The notes beneath the pieces are model-generated. The model was given only the letters and a program-made list of their open reading frames with translations, searched no databases and had not been told where the DNA came from. A DNA stretch of 64,000 nt, taken from Aliiroseovarius sp. S1123. Its GTDB lineage: Bacteria > Pseudomonadota > Alphaproteobacteria > Rhodobacterales > Rhodobacteraceae. The translations under genes were made by a program, and so were the position numbers. The stretch is taken from contig NZ_JALKBE010000004.1 of NCBI RefSeq assembly GCF_023015885.1, positions 186,001 through 250,000 on the forward strand, given 5' to 3'. Every line of letters starts with the position of its first letter. Within the stretch, counting starts at the first letter, position 1. This document shows positions 32,690-40,415 of the stretch, piece by piece.

Positions 32690-33952
32690 ATGGACCTTGT
32701 CTTCGCGCCAAGCGAGATCGAGACGTGGCCGATTGATCGGCTGCGGCCCTACGCCCACAACGCCAAAATCCACGGCGACGATCAGGTGGCCAAGATCGCC
32801 GCAAGCATGGCGAAGTTCGGCTGGACCGTACCCTGCATGGTGGCTGACGATGGTGAGTTGATTGCGGGCCACGGCCGGATACTAGCTGCCACGATGCTGG
32901 GGCTGACCGATGTGCCGGTAATACGGCTAGGCCATCTCGATGAGGCTGAGCGCCGCGCCTACCGTATCGCCGACAACAAGCTGACCGAGATGGGCGAATG
33001 GGACGAGGCGATGCTGCGCGACGAGATCGCAGGGCTGCTGGCTGAGGATTTCGACTTGTCACTGCTGGGGATCAGCGATGACGAACTGGATGCGTTATTG
33101 CAGGACCCCGATGCGCTGGGCAGCGATGGTCCCGTCGAGGGCGAGGATGATGTTCCAGAGCTGCCGGTCACACCGGTGTCGGTTCCGGGCGATGTCTGGC
33201 AGCTGGGTGCGCACCGATTGATTTGCGGCGACAGTACCAGCGCAGATGTCGTCGGACGGCTGCTTGGGAATGTGAAGCCACTGCTGATGGTCACCGACCC
33301 ACCCTATGGTGTCGAATATGATCCAAGCTGGCGCAACCAGGCAGGCACCGCGAAGACCAAGCGCACCGGCAAGGTGCTGAACGACGACCGCGCTGACTGG
33401 CGCGAGGCTTGGTCGCTGTTCCCAGGTGACGTTGCTTATGTCTGGCATGGCGCGCTGCATGCTGCGACCGTGGCAGAAAGCCTCACGGTGACAGGATTCA
33501 ATATCCGCTCGCAGATTATCTGGGCCAAGGACCGGCTGGTGCTGAGCCGCGGCGATTATCACTGGCAGCATGAGCCCTGCTGGTATGCTGTGCGCGCAAA
33601 AGGCAAGGGCCACTGGGCCGGTGATCGCAAGCAGACCACACTGTGGCAGATCGCCAATAAGGATCAGGATGCGGACACTGTGCACGGAACACAGAAACCG
33701 GTGGAATGCATGCGTCGCCCTATCCTGAACAACTCAAGCCCCGGTCAGGCCGTGTTTGAACCCTTCATTGGGTCCGGCACTACGCTGATCGCGGCCGAGA
33801 CGACGGGCCGGGTGTGTTACGGGGTCGAGTTAAACCCGGCATATGTCGATGTGGCCATCGAGCGCTGGCAGGCCTTTACCGGCAAAGAGGCTGTTTTGGC
33901 AGAAAGTGGAGAGACCTTCAGGGCACTCAAGTCGCAACGGCTGACCGCGTGA
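32690..33952 (+). CDS. ParB/Srx domain-DNA methyltransferase fusion
   Basis: A 420-residue protein. The N-terminal ParB-like domain (IDRLRPYAHNAKIHGDDQVAKIAASMAKFGWTVPCMVADDGELIAGHGRILAA, then VIRLGHLDEAERRAYRIADNKL) covers about residues 10-110. The C-terminal part is an N6-adenine or N4-cytosine methyltransferase of the beta class: catalytic DPPY in MVTDPPYGVEYDP near residue 203, and the SAM-binding FIGSGTTLIAAE near residue 365, with KPVECM before it. Such fusions are widespread in prophages and probably protect phage DNA or mark it. The start at 32690 has only a weak ribosome-binding site but precedes the domain directly. Confidence 0.9.
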   Translation: MDLVFAPSEIETWPIDRLRPYAHNAKIHGDDQVAKIAASMAKFGWTVPCMVADDGELIAGHGRILAATMLGLTDVPVIRLGHLDEAERRAYRIADNKLTEMGEWDEAMLRDEIAGLLAEDFDLSLLGISDDELDALLQDPDALGSDGPVEGEDDVPELPVTPVSVPGDVWQLGAHRLICGDSTSADVVGRLLGNVKPLLMVTDPPYGVEYDPSWRNQAGTAKTKRTGKVLNDDRADWREAWSLFPGDVAYVWHGALHAATVAESLTVTGFNIRSQIIWAKDRLVLSRGDYHWQHEPCWYAVRAKGKGHWAGDRKQTTLWQIANKDQDADTVHGTQKPVECMRRPILNNSSPGQAVFEPFIGSGTTLIAAETTGRVCYGVELNPAYVDVAIERWQAFTGKEAVLAESGETFRALKSQRLTA

Positions 33953-34158
33953 TGCAGTCCCGCCGTATGTCATTGATCGAGGCCATCACCAATGTCGCGC
34001 TTGGGTATGTGTTGGCTGTGTTCACGCAGATCATCGTGTTCCCGTGGTTCGGCTTGCACACGAACCTTGGTGACAACCTGGCGCTGGGCACGGTTTTCGT
34101 GGGGATATCCCTGCTGCGCAGCTACGCGCTGCGTAGGTTGTTCGCTCGCTTGAGGTAA
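33952..34158 (+). CDS. Small membrane protein, DUF7220-like
   Basis: A 68-residue protein with two membrane segments (ITNVALGYVLAVFTQIIVFPWFGL and LALGTVFVGISLLRSYAL) and Arg-rich ends. The start MQSRRMSLIEA shares one base with the methyltransferase stop (TGATG). Proteins of this exact type (short, QSRR...EA..NVA.GY..A...Q..VFP.FG) are frequent beside phage methyltransferase genes. The function is unknown. Confidence 0.75.
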   Translation: MQSRRMSLIEAITNVALGYVLAVFTQIIVFPWFGLHTNLGDNLALGTVFVGISLLRSYALRRLFARLR

Positions 34159-34167
34159 TGGCTGGGG

Positions 34168-34749
34168 TCAGGCCACATCAATTTTATACACGGTGCCCCG
34201 TTGATCAACCTTCTCGGAGATGATCGCCAGTCCAAGCTTCTTTTTCAACCCGCCCGAGATCATGCCTCTGGCGGAATGTGCAGCCCAGCCGGTCACCTCA
34301 ACGATTTCGCTGATGGATGCGCCCTGTGGCCGCTGAATGAGCGCGATGATCTCCGCCTGCTTGGTGCCAGCGCGGATGGCAACAGACTTGGTTGTGGCAG
34401 AATGAGTTTGTGCAGCAGACGCGTCTTTCGGCTTCGGGGCCAGCTCTAGCTTCGCCTTGCGCAGATTGGTCGTCGTGGTCGCCACCACCGGCTCGATGCC
34501 GATCGCGGCAAGCCCGGCCTCTGTCGCAACCAGCGTGGTGCCATGGCCATCGCCTGTTTCGCGCCAAAACGGCTCGCCGCGCCGAAGGTTGGCCTCGACC
34601 TCTTCGAGCCAGCCGCGTGCGATCATCGCGGCCACCGCCTTTTGTGCGGCCGCCCCATGCAACCCCTTGGGCAGCGGCATGGCCAGATTGTCAGGGCGCG
34701 CGGCCGCGCGGCTGAGGATGATGGTCTGGGTATCGGTGAGTTTGGGCAT
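34168..34749 (-). CDS. DUF3489 domain protein
   Basis: A 193-residue protein with two winged-helix-like parts. The start MPKLTDTQTIILSRAAARPD at 34749 has AGGAGG just upstream. The C-terminal block KQAEIIALIQRPQGASISEIVEVTGWAAHSARGMISGGLKKKLGLAI matches DUF3489. This domain is common in phages and mobile elements of alphaproteobacteria, often near antirestriction or replication genes. It is probably DNA-binding. It is the last gene of the minus-strand cassette and is convergent with the DUF7220-like gene, ten bases apart. Confidence 0.8.
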   Translation of the reverse strand: MPKLTDTQTIILSRAAARPDNLAMPLPKGLHGAAAQKAVAAMIARGWLEEVEANLRRGEPFWRETGDGHGTTLVATEAGLAAIGIEPVVATTTTNLRKAKLELAPKPKDASAAQTHSATTKSVAIRAGTKQAEIIALIQRPQGASISEIVEVTGWAAHSARGMISGGLKKKLGLAIISEKVDQRGTVYKIDVA

Positions 34750-34793
34750 CTGGGCCTCCTGTCGTGATGGGGATGTCGGGGTTTGGGTCTGGG

Positions 34794-35246
34794 TCAGTCG
34801 GTCTCGACCATCGCGGCGGCGACTGCGAAGTGCTGCACCCAACCCGTCAGGTAGGGCAGCCCAGCGGGGATCCCGTCGCAGCGCTCGGTTTTGCGGCTGA
34901 TACGCCAGTCCTGCCAGCGGCGGATCGCGGATGCGATCGCAGTCTCGGTGTCGATGTTGCAGCCCGTCATGTTGCCGACCACATCATCGGCGAAGTGGCG
35001 GCCCATGCGGCTGTCGAGGAAATCGCGGATGCCGATCATCTCGTCCTCGCTGTCAGTGCCGATGGCAGCAGCGATCAGGCGCGAGGCAAGCGTCCAGACT
35101 TCCGCGCTGCGGCGGTCGCGATGCGGGCAAACAGTCAGGGTCCGGAAGAACCCGTAGTCCTCGTTGCGGCTGGGCAGAATGGGGTGCGTGGTCATGGTGG
35201 TTGCTCCGTGGCCTTCGGACAGGCAGTTCAGGGAGGGATTGGTCAT
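34794..35246 (-). CDS. Phage hypothetical protein (150 aa)
   Basis: Start at 35246 is favoured by the ATGA overlap with the upstream gene; a second ATG at 35195 (MTTHPILPSRNEDYGFFRTL) begins the well-folded part and could be the true start. The sequence has EVWTLASRLIAAAIGTDSEDEMIGIRDFLDSRMGRHFADDVVG and DWRISRKTERCDGIPAGLPYLTGWVQHF. Related hypothetical proteins sit in similar cassettes of alphaproteobacterial prophages and plasmids; no function is known to me. Confidence 0.65.
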   Translation of the reverse strand: MTNPSLNCLSEGHGATTMTTHPILPSRNEDYGFFRTLTVCPHRDRRSAEVWTLASRLIAAAIGTDSEDEMIGIRDFLDSRMGRHFADDVVGNMTGCNIDTETAIASAIRRWQDWRISRKTERCDGIPAGLPYLTGWVQHFAVAAAMVETD

Positions 35247-35548
35247 TGGGCTGCTCCCTCGGGGGCGGGGGCTTCGGGGTCGAGTTCAATCCATCCCCCG
35301 TCCCGCCAGACGTAGAGGTGGCAGAGCTGGCAGGTCGGGCGCGGCAGGATCGGCGGCTCGCGGGGCTGATCAAAACAGTCCAGCGCGTCCGCGCGGACCT
35401 GCCGGATTTCCTTGGCCGCGAGGATGTCCTCGGGCGTCCACGGCGCCAGCGCGGGAAGCATGTGCAAGGGGTAGCCATCAAAGTGGCAATAAATGTGGGC
35501 CCATTGATCCGGTCCGATCTGGATAGCGATTTGCGCGCGCGTACTCAT
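35243..35548 (-). CDS. Phage hypothetical protein (101 aa)
   Basis: Begins MSTRAQIAIQIGPDQWAHIYCHFDGYPLHMLPAL, a segment shared by many small mobile-element proteins ('STRA-I-----G----IYCHWDGYP---G--L'). It has a zinc-site candidate CQLCHLYVW in the C-terminal half and an acidic tail. Stop and start of the following gene overlap by ATGA. Function is unknown. Confidence 0.65.
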   Translation of the reverse strand: MSTRAQIAIQIGPDQWAHIYCHFDGYPLHMLPALAPWTPEDILAAKEIRQVRADALDCFDQPREPPILPRPTCQLCHLYVWRDGGWIELDPEAPAPEGAAQ

Positions 35549-35580
35549 GGCTGTCTCCTGATTGCGGTGTCTGCGCGGGC

Positions 35581-35793
35581 TCAGATGAGCCCGTGCTGTT
35601 GCAGGAGGGGGACGACATCGGCCAATTCGATCGTCAGGCAGTCGATCCCGATCCGGCCCGCCATCTCGAAGACCTCAGCGTTCAAACTGATGTCGTTGAA
35701 ATGGCCCTGCAGCGCGGGCACGGTCATGACCTGGATGAAGCGGCTGCGGTCGATAAAGATGCGTGTCGTGTCGGAAGTGGTGGCGATGGCCAT
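35581..35793 (-). CDS. Phage hypothetical protein (70 aa)
   Basis: A short protein MAIATTSDTTRIFIDRSRFI... with the helical end CLTIELADVVPLLQQHGLI. Strong strand-then-helix composition and position in the cassette between two better-recognised genes support it as real; AGGACACGC lies upstream of the ATG. No domain is known to me. Confidence 0.55.
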   Translation of the reverse strand: MAIATTSDTTRIFIDRSRFIQVMTVPALQGHFNDISLNAEVFEMAGRIGIDCLTIELADVVPLLQQHGLI

Positions 35794-35826
35794 TTGCGTG
35801 TCCTTTCAGGAGTGGGGTGTGGGGGT

Positions 35827-36009
35827 TTAAGCGGCGCGGCGTCCGGCCTCGAAAGCCTCCTCAAGCGCCGTGCGGATGGACCAGATGGCGACATCGTGGA
35901 AGTCGAGGCGATCGCGGTTGCGGGTTTCCAGCGTCTCGATGCTGTGGAAATGCTTCGCTGCGATTTCCAGCAGCAGGGCTTCGCTGGGGGCTTTGGTCTT
36001 CGTGGTCAT
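35827..36009 (-). CDS. DUF6900-like small protein
   Basis: A 60-residue protein starting MTTKTKAPSEALLLEIAAKHF; GGAG lies eight bases upstream of this ATG, which is preferred to one nine codons earlier. The block LLLEIAAKHFHSIETLETRNRDRLDFHDVAIWSIRTALEEAFEAG matches DUF6900, a short domain found in mobile elements. It is the first gene of the minus-strand cassette and is divergent from the terminase operon; an AT-rich region (36062-36122) between them should hold both promoters. Confidence 0.7.
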   Translation of the reverse strand: MTTKTKAPSEALLLEIAAKHFHSIETLETRNRDRLDFHDVAIWSIRTALEEAFEAGRRAA

Positions 36010-36137
36010 GGCGTTGTCTCCGGGGCTGGGTTGCATCGTTTTTCTGCACCCAGAGTCGCTCTATGTGGGAGTGTAATCAACTGAATAAGATATTTATTCT
36101 CATTTAGTTTCAATATGTTGGGGATATTCACAGCGCC

Positions 36138-36707
36138 ATGGAAGGACTGTCTGAACGCGCCTATGCCGCCCATTCCGGCCTCTCGCGCGGGGCCGTGCAA
36201 AAGGCGCGCAAGAACGGGCGGTTGGTGCTGTTGCCGGACGGGTCGATCAACGCTGCAGCCTCTGATGCGCGCCGCGGAGTGATGACCGATCCAGATCAGC
36301 AAATGCGCTCGCGGGGTAAGATGGGTGCTGGGGGTGATGGCAGTGGGATCACGGGAGGCAGCGTCTCCGGCCCCGGCGACAGCACGTCGTATCTGAAGGC
36401 ACGCACGGCACTGACGGTTTACCAGGCCCAAGAGCGCCAGCTGTCGATACAAAAGAAGAAGGGAGTGTTGGTCGACCGCGCACGGGCAGAAACGCTGGTG
36501 TTTCGTCTGGCGCGCCAGGAGCGCGACACATGGGTCACCTGGCCCACCCGCGTGGCCGCCCTGATGGCCGCGCAATTATCCGCAGAGATGGAGAAGGTAT
36601 CGGGCACTCCCGTGGCGATCGAAACTGCGATCCTGCAAAGGGTGCTGGAAACCCATGTCCGAGAGCAGCTCGACGCCTTGGCAGACCTCAGGGTCTCGCT
36701 TGAATGA
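36138..36707 (+). CDS. Terminase small subunit-like protein
   Basis: A 189-residue protein. The N terminus is a helix-turn-helix (ERAYAAHSGLSRGAVQKARKNGRLVLLPDGSINAAA), as in lambda gpNu1, which binds the packaging site. A Gly/Ser-rich linker follows, then a coiled-coil-like region SYLKARTALTVYQAQERQLSIQKKKGVLVDRA and a helical C terminus (RLARQERDTWVTWPTRVAALMAAQL) that would bind the large subunit. It overlaps the large terminase gene by about 50 bp. It is the first gene of the late operon; a cos or pac site may lie just upstream or within it. Confidence 0.85.
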   Translation: MEGLSERAYAAHSGLSRGAVQKARKNGRLVLLPDGSINAAASDARRGVMTDPDQQMRSRGKMGAGGDGSGITGGSVSGPGDSTSYLKARTALTVYQAQERQLSIQKKKGVLVDRARAETLVFRLARQERDTWVTWPTRVAALMAAQLSAEMEKVSGTPVAIETAILQRVLETHVREQLDALADLRVSLE

Positions 36708-38694
36708 TGAGGGGGCAACATCAGACCTGACCGAGGGGCTCGACCTTGGCTTCGAGGGTGCCGAGGACATCCTGCGGACCTGGCGGCGCGGGATGCGGCC
36801 CGATCCGGATCTGACGGTGTCGCAATGGGCCGATAAACACCGCAAGCTGTCGTCGCGGGCTGCCGCTGAGCCGGGTCAATACCGGACAGCGCGGACGCCC
36901 TATCTGCGCGCGATCATGGATGCGCTGTCGCCCGGCCACCCCGCGCAGCGAATCAGCTTTATGAAAGCCGCGCAGGTCGGTGCGACGGAGGCGGGCAATA
37001 ACTGGATCGGCTTTGTTATCCACCACGCGCCCGGGCCGATGCTGGCGGTGCTGCCAACGGTAGAGATGGCGAAGCGCACGTCGCGCGGGCGGATTGATCC
37101 GCTGATTGAAGAAAGCCCGGCGCTAAAGGAGCGCGTCAGTCCAGCCCGCTCGCGCGATGCGGGCAATTCGATGCTGTCCAAGGAATTCCCCGGCGGCATT
37201 CTGGTGCTGACCGGGGCGAATTCGGCGACGGGCCTGCGATCGATGCCCGCGCGCTATGTCTTCCTCGATGAGGTCGATGCCTATCCGGCCTCGGCCGACG
37301 AGGAAGGCGATCCTGTCAGTCTGGCAGAGGCCCGCACCACGACCTTCGCGCACAGGCGCAAGGTGTTCATGGTCTCGACGCCGACGATCCGGGGGTTGAG
37401 CCGGATTGAACGCGAGTTTGAGGCGAGTGATCAGCGGCGGTATTTTGTCCCGTGCCCGCATTGCGGCCAAATGCAATGGCTGCAGTTTGAACGGCTGCGC
37501 TGGGACAAGGGGCAGCCTGACTCCGCAGCCTACCACTGCGCAGGGTGTGAGAAACCCATCGCAGAGCACCATAAGACGGAGATGCTGGCGCTGGGCGAAT
37601 GGCGAGCAACCGCTGTCAGTTCCGATCCGAACGCGATCGGCTTCCACCTCTCAGCACTGTATTCGCCGATTGGCTGGAAAAGCTGGGAACAGGTCGCGCG
37701 GGAGTGGCTGGCAGCGCAAGGCTCTGACGAGATGCTGCGCGCCGCGCGCAACACGCTGCTGGGCGAAACATGGATTGAGAGCGGGGAGGCCCCGGAATGG
37801 CAGCGGCTGGCGGATCGCCGCGTGTCTTTCCCAGCACAGATCCCGGCAGGTGGACTGTTCCTGACGGCGGGGGCAGATGTGCAGAAGGACCGGATCGAAG
37901 TCGATGTATGGGCTTGGGGGCGCGGTCTGGAAAGTTGGCTCGTCGATCACATCGTGATCCCGGGCGGGCCGGATGATCCGGCCTGCTGGGACCAGCTGAC
38001 GGCGCTCCTTGGCCAGACATGGGTGCATGAACACGGCGCTGTCATGCCCCTGGCGAAGTTGGCCATCGACACAGGGTATGAGACGGCAGCCGTTTACGCT
38101 TGGTCTCGCAAGCAAGGGATCGCGCAGGTCGCACCCGTGAAGGGGCTCGAGGGGTTCAATCGGGCCACGCCCGTCTCGGGGCCAACCTTTGTTGATGCGA
38201 CCGTGAACGGACGAAAGCTCAAGCGTGGCGCGCGGCTTTGGACAGTGGCCACCGCCACGTTCAAGGCGGAGACCTATCGGTATCTGCGTCTGGAGCGGCC
38301 CAATGATGAAGAACGCGCGCTGGGCATAGCAAATCCAGCGGGCACGATCCACCTGCCGGACTGGGCAGACAGCGAATGGCTAAAGCAGCTGGTGGCAGAG
38401 CAACTGGTCACGATCCGCAACAAGCGGGGCTACGCGCGTCAGGAATGGCAAAAGATGCGCGAACGCAACGAGGCGCTGGATACCCGTGTCTATGCCCGCG
38501 CCGCGGCCTGGATTCTCGGCGCCGACCGCTTTGATGAGCGGATGTGGCGACAGCTGGAAAAACAGGCCGGGGTGGAGACCATCCCAGCTGCCACCAAAGC
38601 CGACACTGACACACTGTCCGAGCCTCAAGCCGGAAGGATTGCCGCCCCGCGCAAGCGCGGTTGGCGGGTAAGCACGCCAAAATACATGGAATGA
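36655..38694 (+). CDS. Terminase large subunit (GpA family)
   Basis: A 679-residue packaging ATPase-nuclease of the lambda gpA family. The Walker A-like segment is KAAQVGATEAGNNW (near residues 105-118), Walker B is YVFLDEVDAYPA near residue 205, and a zinc site CPHCGQMQWLQF...YHCAGCEKPIAEHHK lies in the middle, as in gpA. The nuclease region includes AIDTGYETAAVY and LERPNDEERALGIANPAG. ATG 36655 lies within the small-subunit gene; a TTG at 36700 is an alternative start. Full length and intact motifs suggest a working packaging motor. Confidence 0.93.
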   Translation: MSESSSTPWQTSGSRLNDEGATSDLTEGLDLGFEGAEDILRTWRRGMRPDPDLTVSQWADKHRKLSSRAAAEPGQYRTARTPYLRAIMDALSPGHPAQRISFMKAAQVGATEAGNNWIGFVIHHAPGPMLAVLPTVEMAKRTSRGRIDPLIEESPALKERVSPARSRDAGNSMLSKEFPGGILVLTGANSATGLRSMPARYVFLDEVDAYPASADEEGDPVSLAEARTTTFAHRRKVFMVSTPTIRGLSRIEREFEASDQRRYFVPCPHCGQMQWLQFERLRWDKGQPDSAAYHCAGCEKPIAEHHKTEMLALGEWRATAVSSDPNAIGFHLSALYSPIGWKSWEQVAREWLAAQGSDEMLRAARNTLLGETWIESGEAPEWQRLADRRVSFPAQIPAGGLFLTAGADVQKDRIEVDVWAWGRGLESWLVDHIVIPGGPDDPACWDQLTALLGQTWVHEHGAVMPLAKLAIDTGYETAAVYAWSRKQGIAQVAPVKGLEGFNRATPVSGPTFVDATVNGRKLKRGARLWTVATATFKAETYRYLRLERPNDEERALGIANPAGTIHLPDWADSEWLKQLVAEQLVTIRNKRGYARQEWQKMRERNEALDTRVYARAAAWILGADRFDERMWRQLEKQAGVETIPAATKADTDTLSEPQAGRIAAPRKRGWRVSTPKYME

Positions 38695-38697
38695 CCT

Positions 38698-38907
38698 ATG
38701 ACCCTCGATGATCTCAAATCACGCCACAGCGCGTTGCTGGCGGCCCGGTATAGCGGCACGCGCTCTGTGAGCTACGATGGCAAGACCCTGACCTATGGCA
38801 CCGATGCTGAATTAGCGGCCGCCGTCTTCGACATCGAACGGCGCATCGCAAAGGCCGAGCGGGGCACTGGGCGCATCTCTCGCCCCCATGCCGTAAAGGA
38901 CCTGTGA
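38698..38907 (+). CDS. Head-tail joining protein gpW
   Basis: A 69-residue protein starting MTLDDLKSRHSALLAARYSG with the pattern of lambda gpW-like phage head-tail joining proteins: two helices (the first as above, the second AELAAAVFDIERRIAKAERG) around a beta hairpin (SVSYDGKTLTYG). The gene order terminase-gpW-portal is that of lambda. It shares bases with the portal start. Confidence 0.85.
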   Translation: MTLDDLKSRHSALLAARYSGTRSVSYDGKTLTYGTDAELAAAVFDIERRIAKAERGTGRISRPHAVKDL

Positions 38908-40415
38908 TGAACTGGAGGCAGCGCCTCGGGGCTTTTGTCGGTGGCTTTGATGCAGGCCAGCATCATCGCCGTCTGCGCGGGTTCCAGGCGACGCGCGCCC
39001 ATGTGAATGCGCTGATTGCGGCATCTGGACCTGATATCACTGCGCGCGCCCGCTGGTTGGTGCGCAACAATGGCTATGCGGCCAATGCGGTTGAGAGCTG
39101 GGCTGCAAATACCGTAGGCGACGGGATCAAACCAATCTCGCAAATTGCAGATGCGGCGCACAAGGAAGAACTGCAACGCCTTTGGCTGGCCTGGACCGAT
39201 GAAGCAGACAGCGAAGGCCTGACCGATTTCTATGGGCTGCAACGGCGCGCGGCGCGCGAAGTGTTTCTGGCCGGTGAGGTCTTCTTTCGGATCAGGCCAC
39301 GGCGCAGCAGCGACGGATTATCTGTTCCCTTGCAGCTACAGATGTTGCCCGCCGAAATGTTGCCGCTGCACCAAACGGGTATGGCTGCTAATGGGAATGC
39401 CATCCGTCAGGGTATCGAGTTTGACCTGGTCGGACGCCGTGTGGCCTATCACTTCCTCCGGCGGCACCCCGGCGACAGCACCGATCCAGGAATGGCGGGC
39501 GAAATGGTGCGCGTACCCGCCTCAGAGGTCATCCATGTCATCGACCCCGTTGAAGCGGGTCAATTACGTGGGGTCTCAAAGCTTGCACCTGCCATCGTGA
39601 AGCTGTTTTTGCTCGATCAATACGACGATGCCGAGCTCGACCGCAAAAAGGTCGCCGCGATGTACGCGATGTTCGTCACGTCGCCCGCACCAGAAAACCC
39701 CCTGCTGCCGTCCGAGGATGACGACACGCTGGGCGGCTTCGAGATCAGCCCCGGCCAGGTTGTGCGACTGGATCCGGGCGAGGATGTGACCGTGGGCCAA
39801 CCTGCAGATTCAGGCGCGACCTATGAGCCGTTCCAATACCGTACGCTGCTTCAGGTCGCCTCGGCGCTGGGCATTCCTTATCCATATCTAACAAACGACA
39901 TGGTGAAAGGTAACTTCTCGAACTCGCGCCTTGCACTTATCGAATTTCGGCGTCGCGTTTCGGCCTGGCAGCATTCGGTGATGGTCTTTCAACTGTGCCG
40001 TCCTGTCTATGCGCGCTGGATGGACGCGGCCGTGCTGTCGGACGCATTGGTTCTGCCCGCCTATGAGGTCGACCGATCGCGGTTGCTTGCAGCAAACTGG
40101 CTGCCAACCAAATGGGATTGGGTCGATCCACTCAAAGACGCCAATGCTGAAATCGCCCAGATCGAAGCGGGTCTCAAATCCCGCACACAAGCCATCGCAG
40201 AGCGTGGCTATGACGCAGAACAGGTCGACCGTGAGATCGCGGCGGAGCGCGAACGCGAACGATTGCTGGGGCTGGATTTCCGCAGGCCTGGATCTCCCGC
40301 GCAAGGCGTGCAGGCGGTGCCGAGCTCAGATGAAGATGACGGCGAAGACACCGACCCGTTAGATGAAACCGATGACGCGGAAGACCCTTCGCGCAAGCCT
40401 GAGGACCAGCCCTGA
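38907..40415 (+). CDS. Phage portal protein (lambda family)
   Basis: About 502 residues forming the dodecameric DNA channel of the head. Lambda gpB family features are visible: ARARWLVRNNGYAANAVESWAANTVGDGIKP near the N terminus, EGLTDFYGLQRRAAREVFLAGEVFFR, QGIEFDLVGRRVAYHFLRRHPGD, VIHVIDPVEAGQLRGVSKLAPAI and PYPYLTNDMVKGNFSNSRLALIEFRR. The ATG at 38907 shares a base with the gpW stop (TGATG); a GTG one codon earlier is also possible. The C terminus is acidic and probably disordered. Confidence 0.93.
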   Translation: MNWRQRLGAFVGGFDAGQHHRRLRGFQATRAHVNALIAASGPDITARARWLVRNNGYAANAVESWAANTVGDGIKPISQIADAAHKEELQRLWLAWTDEADSEGLTDFYGLQRRAAREVFLAGEVFFRIRPRRSSDGLSVPLQLQMLPAEMLPLHQTGMAANGNAIRQGIEFDLVGRRVAYHFLRRHPGDSTDPGMAGEMVRVPASEVIHVIDPVEAGQLRGVSKLAPAIVKLFLLDQYDDAELDRKKVAAMYAMFVTSPAPENPLLPSEDDDTLGGFEISPGQVVRLDPGEDVTVGQPADSGATYEPFQYRTLLQVASALGIPYPYLTNDMVKGNFSNSRLALIEFRRRVSAWQHSVMVFQLCRPVYARWMDAAVLSDALVLPAYEVDRSRLLAANWLPTKWDWVDPLKDANAEIAQIEAGLKSRTQAIAERGYDAEQVDREIAAERERERLLGLDFRRPGSPAQGVQAVPSSDEDDGEDTDPLDETDDAEDPSRKPEDQP

